Assembly (NCBI GenBank): GCA_021827245.1
Contig: JAKAWN010000189.1
Span: forward strand, 1 to 12,281
DNA length: 12,281 nt
Reading direction: 5' to 3'
Source: Acidobacteriota bacterium
GTDB taxonomy: Bacteria; Acidobacteriota; Terriglobia; UBA7540
Position numbers and translations under genes: made by a program. The notes beneath the pieces were generated by a model. It saw only the letters and a list, made by a program, of their open reading frames with translations, did not search any database and was not told the origin of the DNA. Below, in pieces: positions 6,389 through 12,281 of the stretch. The stretch's first letter is position 1. Every line of letters starts with the position of its first letter.

Positions 6389-6398
6389 TCTGACTTGC
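6377..6398 (+). other. 9-bp perfect hairpin spanning the DUF488 stop codon
   Basis: GCAAGTCAG (6377-6385) pairs with CTGACTTGC (6390-6398) around the tetraloop TAGT, which contains the TAG stop (6386-6388). No T-run follows, so it is not a standard intrinsic terminator. In mRNA it could slow ribosomes at termination, protect a 3' end or influence translation of the next gene at 6433. Confidence 0.45.
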
Positions 6399-6432
6399 TT
6401 GCCACAAGCATCGGTATCGATCGGCAAGTGAT

Positions 6433-6708
6433 ATGAGCCGACGACGCGAGGAATGGCGAAAGATCCTGGAATTGGAAGTCGATCTCTGGTCCGCCAAGTC
6501 CTGCGAGCGACTCGTCTCCGAGTTGCAGGAGCCGGCAACGTACGAGGTTGAATTCGAGTCAAGAAAGTACGTGGTCGAGGTGGAGCTCCTGGAAAATACC
6601 GACAAGTCCGTCCACGTCATGGTGTCGGTTGATGACGGCAGTCTTCCGGTCTCCATTTCACCCTTGATCGATAGCTTTATTCGTCAAAAGCTTCTTCCGG
6701 ATGTCTAA
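6433..6708 (+). CDS. Small conserved hypothetical protein, 91 residues
   Basis: The function is not known to me. It is a compact cytoplasmic protein with no signal or membrane segment. It has an N-terminal amphipathic helix rich in Arg, Glu and Trp ('SRRREEWRKILELEVDLWSA', 2-21), a central beta hairpin ('TYEVEFESRKYVVEVELLEN', about 36-55), then 'VHVMVSVDDGSLPVSISPL' (60-78) and a helical tail. The alternation of charged and hydrophobic residues and a normal codon pattern argue that it is real. It resembles, from memory, short conserved unknown proteins of Acidobacteriota. The ribosome site before ATG 6433 is weak, so it may rely on coupling to the DUF488 gene 44 bases upstream. Confidence 0.65.
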   Translation: MSRRREEWRKILELEVDLWSAKSCERLVSELQEPATYEVEFESRKYVVEVELLENTDKSVHVMVSVDDGSLPVSISPLIDSFIRQKLLPDV

Positions 6709-6874
6709 TCGGGCTTATCAAGCGTAACTTTATTATTTTTGTTTGGCTTAGAAGCCAGTCGTCTGGGGCGGGCGTGTCGAGCAGCCGCGGGGTAAGAAAC
6801 GGTATTTACCGCCAACACGAAATTGCTCATGTCAAAGTGTGCCATCTTCTTGTAAGTGAATGGAAATAAACGAC
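6709..6874. other. Intergenic spacer
   Basis: No gene is visible. A T-rich patch (about 6727-6745) follows the small hypothetical gene, but with only a 4-bp stem before it. The promoter of the next gene begins at 6875. Confidence 0.4.
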
Positions 6875-6903
6875 TTGACTGTTTGACGGAAACCTGTTAT
6901 TAT
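6875..6903 (+). promoter_or_regulatory. Sigma-70-type promoter of the TPR gene
   Basis: TTGACT (6875-6880), a 17-base spacer and TATTAT (6898-6903) differ from the consensus by one base in each box. A transcript starting near 6910 would have a leader of about 37 bases, ending in AGGA (6937-6940) six bases before ATG 6947. This is the best promoter in the window. Confidence 0.65.
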
Positions 6904-6946
6904 AATAAGCTAAGCATGATGATCAGAGCATCCTATAGGAAACGCT

Positions 6947-7609
6947 ATGATTAGAGAAACCCGAGGGAAACAAGGCAGGCGCCTTGCAACGAGGAGAAGG
7001 TCTTCTTCAACCCGGAGAAGGTCTGGTTCCGGAAGAAGCACACGTGAAGGTGTGGGTCGTCGTCTTGCCCTCGGGGTGAATTCTAAGACCTCCGCAAAGA
7101 CGGCCTCTCAGTCCCTTCAAAAGGCCGAAGCGGTGGAGCATGGAATCGCCCTGAAGAATTTCGAATCTGCGGTAAGGTTTTTTCAAAGGAAGGATTATGA
7201 AAAAGCAGGTGCGCTTTTTGAGAAGCTTGCCGCCGCGCCGATTCGTGAGATTGCTCACAGGGCAAGGGTCCATCTGCGCCTTTGCGAAATGAGGCAACAT
7301 CAGGAAATCCGTCCCAAGACGGCAGAAGGATACTATGCGCGAGGCGTGGCTGCTCTCAATAGCCAGGACTTTGATCGGGCAATCCAGTTTCTTGCCAGGT
7401 CGGACGAGATGATTCCCAACCAGGAATATGTCCATTATGCCTTGGCGGCGGCCTACAGCCTTCGAGGCGACTCAGATAAGGCAATCAGCCATCTGGAAAG
7501 AGCCATCGGGTTGCGTCCCCAGAACAGGGTCCAGGCACGGCAGGACGAAGATTTCCAGGTTCTTGCGAGCGATCCGCGGTTTACACGGCTCCTCGGAACT
7601 AACGGCTAA
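6947..7609 (+). CDS. TPR-repeat protein with an Arg/Ser-rich N-terminus
   Basis: This 220-residue protein has two parts. Residues 1-45 are highly basic and low in complexity ('RRLATRRRSSSTRRRSGSGR'), encoded in part by a 21-base tandem duplication, with no signal peptide. Residues 65-220 are helical and contain tetratricopeptide repeats, protein-interaction scaffolds. One unit covers about 74-105 ('AVRFFQRKDYEKAGALFEKL'), a second about 126-158 ('AEGYYARGVAALNSQDFDRA') and a third about 160-192 ('VHYALAAAYSLRGDSDKAIS'). It ends with the 'DEDFQVLASDPRFTRLL' tail often seen after TPR arrays. The basic head could bind nucleic acid or another acidic surface; this is a guess. It is driven by its own promoter (6875-6903) and lies 65 bases upstream of the YvcK-like gene, so read-through is possible. 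Confidence 0.8.
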   Translation: MIRETRGKQGRRLATRRRSSSTRRRSGSGRSTREGVGRRLALGVNSKTSAKTASQSLQKAEAVEHGIALKNFESAVRFFQRKDYEKAGALFEKLAAAPIREIAHRARVHLRLCEMRQHQEIRPKTAEGYYARGVAALNSQDFDRAIQFLARSDEMIPNQEYVHYALAAAYSLRGDSDKAISHLERAIGLRPQNRVQARQDEDFQVLASDPRFTRLLGTNG

Positions 7610-7674
7610 TCACCTCTTGCCTCGGTGAGCAAAGTTACTCCTCAAAGATTGTTCTCGCCAACGTACCGAAGCGG

Positions 7675-8724
7675 GTGCATGGAATGAAGGTTGTGGCAAT
7701 CGGTGGAGGTACCGGTCTGGCTGTCCTGTTGCGCGGATTGAAGCGATATGCCAGCCCGGGTGCCGCTTCGGGAAGTCCTTTAATAACTCAGCTTACTGCG
7801 GTTGTGACGGTGACCGACGAGGGTGGGAGTTCAGGCCGCCTTCGCCGAGATTTCCGGATGCTTCCTCCAGGAGACATTCGCAATTGCTTGGTGGCGCTTG
7901 CCGAAGACGAAAGAATCCTGACCCAGTTGTTCAACTACCGTTTTGCGGCGGGTAGGGGTCTTCGCGGTCATAGTCTTGGCAACCTGTTCCTCACTGCTTT
8001 AACCAACCTGACCGGCGATTTTTCGATGGCGGTCAAGCTGGCAAGCGAAGTGTTGGCCGTTCGCGGAGAAATCTTCCCCGCCACCCTTGCGGATGTTCAC
8101 CTCAGGGCGCTTCTTGCCGATGGTCGGCAGGTGGAGGGTGAATCGCGCATTCATCGGACCACTGTCCCTATCCGCAGACTTTCGATTGTGCCGGCCCGAT
8201 GCCGTCCCATGACTGAGACCCTCCGAGCCGTTGAAGAAGCCGATTTGATTACGCTGGGTCCCGGTTCACTTTACACTTCGTTGCTACCCAATCTTCTGGT
8301 TTCCCGCATCGCACAACAGATTGCCCGCTCGAAGGCGGCCAGGATTTATATCGGAAACCTGATGACGCAGCCGGGAGAAACGCGAGGGTATAGTGCTGCT
8401 GAGCACCTTCAAGCTGTCGTCCGGCATGTTGGCGGCAACATCTTCGACTTTGCGGTCCTGAACAACCGGGAGTTCCCTTCAGCAATGCGCAAGCGTTACG
8501 CTGCGGAACACGCAGAGCCTGTCATCAATGACCTCGCGAAGATCCGGGCACTCGGAGTTTCTCCGGTGTGCGTTCCTTTGCTGCAGGCTGAGGACGGAGT
8601 TGCGCGCCACGATTCTCAGCGGCTCTCGCGTTTGTTGCTGGAAGTCGCCGCCCGTCCAAACAGGAGGCTGCAACCTCGCCTTGCTGGCCATCCGGCGCCC
8701 GCCGGCACCCCTCGGCGCGTTTGA
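7675..8724 (+). CDS. yvcK: YvcK/CofD-like gluconeogenesis factor
   Basis: Members of this cytoplasmic family bind UDP-sugars and in Bacillus are needed for growth and correct cell shape on gluconeogenic carbon sources. They share a fold with CofD (2-phospho-L-lactate transferase). Counting from ATG 7684, the visible marks are the Rossmann-type 'VVAIGGGTG' (3-11), 'TDEGGSSGRLRRDF' (44-57), 'LPPGDIRN' (60-67), 'GHSLGN' (95-100), 'LGPGSLYTS' (191-199) and 'NLMTQPGET' (225-233). Length, about 346 residues, is normal. GTG 7675 gives three more residues; the ATG fits the family N-terminus better and neither has a strong ribosome site. The last ~20 residues are Pro/Arg-rich and not conserved in the family as I remember it. 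The usual rapZ and whiA neighbours are absent here. Confidence 0.9.
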   Translation: MHGMKVVAIGGGTGLAVLLRGLKRYASPGAASGSPLITQLTAVVTVTDEGGSSGRLRRDFRMLPPGDIRNCLVALAEDERILTQLFNYRFAAGRGLRGHSLGNLFLTALTNLTGDFSMAVKLASEVLAVRGEIFPATLADVHLRALLADGRQVEGESRIHRTTVPIRRLSIVPARCRPMTETLRAVEEADLITLGPGSLYTSLLPNLLVSRIAQQIARSKAARIYIGNLMTQPGETRGYSAAEHLQAVVRHVGGNIFDFAVLNNREFPSAMRKRYAAEHAEPVINDLAKIRALGVSPVCVPLLQAEDGVARHDSQRLSRLLLEVAARPNRRLQPRLAGHPAPAGTPRRV

Positions 8725-8847
8725 ATTGGACCTGTCCTGCCCGATCGCCCGGGAACGCTGTTCAACTGCTTATGCAAACTATAAGAAATATTCATTTCAC
8801 AGTGCCTGACAACAGGAACGAAAATAGTGTGACTGGTCGGAGGAGTA
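8725..8847. other. Intergenic leader of gltB
   Basis: This holds an A/T-richer patch (about 8768-8800) in which a promoter for gltB would be expected. No pair of boxes with proper spacing stood out. GGAGGAG at 8839-8845 is the ribosome site of the GTG start at 8848. Confidence 0.4.
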
Positions 8848-11800
8848 GTGTCTGATAACGGATTAATGGATCATAGGAAAGAGGAAGAAGCTTGTCGGCG
8901 TGGGCTCTACCAGCGTGAAGAGCATGACGCTTGTGGGGTTGGATTTGTCGCCGATCTCAATGCTCCGGCTTCCCACCAGGTTGTCAAGCAGGCATTGGAA
9001 TGCCTTGGGTGCCTGACGCATCGCGGCGGCGTGGACGCTGACGGCGCCAGCGGTGACGGTGCAGGGATTGCCGCGCAACTTCCGTCGGAATTTTTCGCGC
9101 GTGAGGCACGCCGCCTGAATTCCGGATTTCAGCCGCATTGGCGCATCGCAGTCGGCGTGTTCTTCTTTCCGCGCGATGGCGTCACGCGTGCCCGGGCCAT
9201 GTTCGCGGCCGAAGAGGCAGTCCGCAACCGCGGGCTTTATGTAGCAGGTTGGCGACAGGTCCCCGTGAATCCCGAAGCGCTCGGCCCCCAGGCCCGGGAG
9301 AGCCAGCCGGCCATCTGGCACTTGCTGATAGCGCAGCCAACTGACCAGGAGCGTGAATTCGAGCAAGTCCTCTATTTGACCCGCAAGGAAATCGAGCGGC
9401 GCCTCACAGAGGCAAGGATTTCTGACTGCTATATTCCGTCGTTTTCGTCGCGCAACATTGTTTATAAGGGGCTCATGGCTCCCTCACAACTGGGAATTTT
9501 CTATAAGGACCTTTCCGACCCGGACTTCACAACCTCGGCCGCGCTTTACCACCAGAGGTACAGCACGAATACCTCTCCCACATGGTTTCTCGCTCAGCCC
9601 TTCCGTCTTGTGGCACACAATGGGGAAATCAACACCCTGCTGGGGAATCGCAACTGGATGCGGGCGCGGGAAGCGGTGCTTGATCACCCGATATGGGGGA
9701 ACGAAGCTGAATGGCTTAAACCCGTTATCCAACCGGGAGGAAGCGACTCGGCCAGCTTCGACAACGCCCTCGAACTGCTGACGCGCTCAGGGCGGACCGT
9801 GCACCACGCCTTGCTGATGATGATTCCGGAAGCCTGGGAAGGCTCGGTCGAAATTCCCGCCGATGTTCAGGCTTTTTACCACTACCACTCCTGCTTGATG
9901 GAACCTTGGGACGGCCCGGCGGCGATGTCGTTTCTGGATGGGCATCTGGTGGGCGCGGCGGTTGACCGCAATGGATTGCGCCCGGCCCGTTACACGATCA
10001 CGAAGGATGGCCTGGTGGTCCTCGGGTCTGAGGTCGGCGTGCTACCCGTTGAACCGGAAAGAGTTCAGGAAAAGGGAAGGCTTGGGCCAGGGCAGATTCT
10101 TCTGGTGGACCTTGAACACAAGAAGATTTTCAAGAACGAGCAACTGAAACGGCAGGTTTCCCACGGCCGGAAATACCGGAGATGGATTCATAACAACATG
10201 GTCTTCCTGCCCCGGGTTAAGGCCGAGAACAGTGGGCTTACCGGTCCCGTCGAGAATCGTCCGGCAACTCGTGACCGCACGGCCTTTGTCGCGCTGCAGC
10301 GTGCGGCTGGTTACACAGAGGAAGACCGGGAGCTTCTCATCAAACCGCTAGCCGGTATAAAAAAGGAGCCGGTCGGCTCTATGGGTGACGACACGCCGCT
10401 TGCGGCGCTTTCGCACCGTCCGCGCCCCATATATCACTACTTCCGGCAGATGTTTGCTCAGGTGACCAACCCACCGATCGACCCGCTGCGCGAATCGCTG
10501 GTGATGGCTCTTAGTCTTTACCTGGGCGCGCGCCATTCGGTCCTGGTGGAATCCCCCGAACATGCCCGCATGATCCGGCTGGAATCGCCGTTCTTGTTCG
10601 ACGCAGAACTTGAAGAACTGAAGCGGCTTGGCGAAGAAAAGTTCAAGCCGGCCACAATCTCGACTCTTTTCCCGGTAAGCCAGGGGCCGGAAGGCATGAT
10701 GGATGCCATTGGCCGAGTCAGGCAGAAATGTCTGGCGGCGGTCGAACAGGGTAGTTCCATCCTTATTCTGAGCGACCGTGGCGTTGACGCTGAACATGCT
10801 GCCGTTCCCGTTCTGCTGGTTGTGGGAGCGGTGGTTGAGCACCTGATTGCCAAAGGGGTCGGCAACAAGGCCGACCTGGTGCTTGAGACTGCAGAAGCTT
10901 GGGAGTCGCACCAATTTGCTTGTCTCATTGCTTACGGAGCTGCCGGGATCAATCCTTACCTGGCGCTTGAAGTTGTGGCAGACCTTGCAGCGCGGGGGGA
11001 ATTGGGCAAAATCCCCATCGCTAACGCGTTGGAGAATTTCTGGGGTGGCATCGAGGCCGGCCTTAAGAAAATCATGTCCAAAATGGGCATCTCGACGCTG
11101 GCAAGCTATCAGGGCGGGAAATTCTTCGAGATCATCGGCCTTGATCCAGACGTGGTCAGAGAGTTTTTCCCTGACACTCGCTCCCTCATCGGCGGTCGCA
11201 AATTGGTTGATCTTGCCAACGATGTTATTGCCCTCCACTTGGATGCTTTCCCGCCGCGAGCGGAAAAACCGGAATTTGCCGGATACTACCGGTTCCGCAA
11301 GGGATTTGAGCGCCATGCGTTCAGTCCGCAGGTGATTCGCAACCTTCAAAAAGCGGCCAAGGAAGATGACGCGGCGAGTTACCAGGCTTTCGTGCATGAG
11401 GTTGATGATCGTGAGCCGATTACACTGCGCGATCTGATGAAGTTTGGGCCTGCCAAACCCATTCCCGTTGAAGAAGTCGAGCCCGTGGAGGCTATCTGGA
11501 AACGATTTACAACTCAGGCAATGTCACTAGGTGCTTTGAGTCCGGAGACCCAGCATACACTGGCTGTCGCTATGAACAGGATCGGCGGCCGATCGAATAC
11601 CGGTGAGGGCGGAGAAGACCCGAACGTTTATTATGTTGAACTCGAAAACGGAGATTCCGCCGAGAACAAGATCAAGCAGGTTGCTTCGGCGAGCTTCGGC
11701 GTTACACCCGAATATCTGGTGCGCGCTGAGCAATTAGAAATCAAGATGGCGCAAGGTTCAAAGCCTGGGGAAGGCGGGCAGTTGCCTTCTCACAAGGTCA

Positions 11801-12281
11801 CACCCATGATTGCACGTGTACGCCGCGCCGTGGAAGGCATCGCGCTGATTTCGCCTCCTCCGCATCACGATATTTATTCGATTGAGGATCTGGCCCAATT
11901 GATCTATGACCTGAGGGAAATCAACCCGCGGGCCACCATCGGTGTCAAGTTGGTGTCGCAGGCCGGAGTGGGGACCGTGGCTTCCGGCGTAGCCAAAGCG
12001 AATGCGGATGTTGTACTGATCAGCGGACATGACGGTGGAACTGGAGCTTCGCCGCTGATTTCGGTCAAGAATACAGGTTCTCCCTGGGAGATGGGGCTTG
12101 CAGAGGCCCATCAAAGCCTGGTGGCCAATGGCCTCAGGACTAGGGTGCGGTTGCGGGTCGACGGTGGATTAAAGACCGGCAGAGACGTGGTGATTGCGGC
12201 GATGCTGGGCGCCGATGAATTTGGATTCGGCACCGCAGCGCTCGTGGCCCTTGCTTGCGTGATGGCAAGACAATGCCACCT
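8848..12281 (+). CDS. gltB: Glutamate synthase large subunit (3' end outside window)
   Basis: It makes two glutamates from glutamine and 2-oxoglutarate, the GOGAT half of ammonia assimilation. The GTG start at 8848 has GGAGGAG just upstream; ATG 8866 is possible but has no ribosome site. About 1144 of roughly 1500 codons are present, with no frameshift. Order: a 28-residue propeptide; class II amidotransferase domain from the catalytic N-terminal Cys29 in 'HDACGVGF', with 'HRGGVDADGASGDGAG', 'RYSTNTSPTWFLAQPFR' and 'LVAHNGEINTLLGNRNWMRA'; the central domain with 'GGIEAGLKKIMSKMGISTLA'; and the FMN-binding synthase domain with 'SNTGEGGEDP' (916-925), 'KPGEGGQLPSHKV' and 'SGHDGGTGASP' (about 1060). 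Two cysteines of the 3Fe-4S cluster, C1137 and C1143, are seen with the usual six-residue spacing; the third should lie just past the edge. The small subunit gltD, if adjacent, is outside the window. Confidence 0.97.
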   Translation, partial: MSDNGLMDHRKEEEACRRGLYQREEHDACGVGFVADLNAPASHQVVKQALECLGCLTHRGGVDADGASGDGAGIAAQLPSEFFAREARRLNSGFQPHWRIAVGVFFFPRDGVTRARAMFAAEEAVRNRGLYVAGWRQVPVNPEALGPQARESQPAIWHLLIAQPTDQEREFEQVLYLTRKEIERRLTEARISDCYIPSFSSRNIVYKGLMAPSQLGIFYKDLSDPDFTTSAALYHQRYSTNTSPTWFLAQPFRLVAHNGEINTLLGNRNWMRAREAVLDHPIWGNEAEWLKPVIQPGGSDSASFDNALELLTRSGRTVHHALLMMIPEAWEGSVEIPADVQAFYHYHSCLMEPWDGPAAMSFLDGHLVGAAVDRNGLRPARYTITKDGLVVLGSEVGVLPVEPERVQEKGRLGPGQILLVDLEHKKIFKNEQLKRQVSHGRKYRRWIHNNMVFLPRVKAENSGLTGPVENRPATRDRTAFVALQRAAGYTEEDRELLIKPLAGIKKEPVGSMGDDTPLAALSHRPRPIYHYFRQMFAQVTNPPIDPLRESLVMALSLYLGARHSVLVESPEHARMIRLESPFLFDAELEELKRLGEEKFKPATISTLFPVSQGPEGMMDAIGRVRQKCLAAVEQGSSILILSDRGVDAEHAAVPVLLVVGAVVEHLIAKGVGNKADLVLETAEAWESHQFACLIAYGAAGINPYLALEVVADLAARGELGKIPIANALENFWGGIEAGLKKIMSKMGISTLASYQGGKFFEIIGLDPDVVREFFPDTRSLIGGRKLVDLANDVIALHLDAFPPRAEKPEFAGYYRFRKGFERHAFSPQVIRNLQKAAKEDDAASYQAFVHEVDDREPITLRDLMKFGPAKPIPVEEVEPVEAIWKRFTTQAMSLGALSPETQHTLAVAMNRIGGRSNTGEGGEDPNVYYVELENGDSAENKIKQVASASFGVTPEYLVRAEQLEIKMAQGSKPGEGGQLPSHKVTPMIARVRRAVEGIALISPPPHHDIYSIEDLAQLIYDLREINPRATIGVKLVSQAGVGTVASGVAKANADVVLISGHDGGTGASPLISVKNTGSPWEMGLAEAHQSLVANGLRTRVRLRVDGGLKTGRDVVIAAMLGADEFGFGTAALVALACVMARQCH

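Noticed and set aside
5927..6562. A leftward 211-codon open frame
   Set aside because: It runs antisense across both the DUF488 gene and the start of the 91-residue gene; no family resemblance.
6711..6746. Possible terminator after the 91-residue gene (GCTT-ATC-AAGC then T-rich)
   Set aside because: The stem is only four pairs and the T-rich tract is interrupted and offset; too weak to call.
8762..8835. Possible promoter before gltB (TATAAG, TTCACA and similar words)
   Set aside because: No combination of boxes had a spacer of 16-18 bases with a good match.
8863..9366. A leftward 167-codon open frame
   Set aside because: It is antisense to the gltB amidotransferase domain; a shadow of GC-rich coding sequence.
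10348..11397. A long leftward open frame of 349 codons
   Set aside because: It is wholly antisense to gltB, whose conserved motifs are unmistakable, and its own translation has no family-like text.
1..12281. CRISPR array, toxin-antitoxin pair, defence genes or riboswitch
   Set aside because: I saw no regularly spaced repeats, no paired small toxin and antitoxin genes, no nuclease, helicase or defence-type domains, and no recognisable riboswitch core.

Overview
The window looks like chromosomal DNA from a moderately GC-rich free-living bacterium, most likely an Acidobacteriota member. That placement is an inference from protein style: Tat-exported sugar-active proteins, an S41-peptidase relative of acidobacterial type, and a small conserved unknown. 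There is no rRNA or other decisive marker.

Left part (1-1211): two leftward genes. One is the 5' portion of a secreted protein with a CBM9-like sugar-binding domain. The other is an unrecognised 178-residue protein whose last ~25 codons look like a dispersed repeat that has been read as coding sequence. Positions 1212-1678 hold no convincing gene, only two inverted repeats.

Centre left (1679-4096) is a graveyard of accessory DNA. An S41-family peptidase gene has lost its frame twice, gained two nonsense codons and is cut off near 2885. A roughly 0.5-kb IS66 remnant (tnpA plus the first ~45 codons of tnpB, leftward) follows. A tyrosine recombinase comes next: its front is missing and it carries one frameshift, but all catalytic residues are still legible. 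It runs directly up to the 3' end of a tRNA-Ser(CGA) gene, the classic arrangement of a relic integrated element.

Centre (4097-6708): tRNA-Ser(CGA) and tadA, both leftward, form a translation-related pair. Rightward from 4936 come a Tat-exported xylose-isomerase-like TIM-barrel protein, a DUF488 protein and a 91-residue conserved unknown.

Right part (6875-12281): a good sigma-70-type promoter drives a TPR protein with an Arg/Ser-rich head. It is followed by a YvcK/CofD-like gluconeogenesis factor and by the first ~1144 codons of the glutamate synthase large subunit (gltB), which leaves the window just before its third Fe-S cysteine. These are housekeeping genes for central carbon and nitrogen metabolism.

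I found no CRISPR array, toxin-antitoxin pair, defence island or clearly new system. The most interesting material is the nested decay zone beside the tRNA, the repeat captured into a reading frame, and the small unknown genes.
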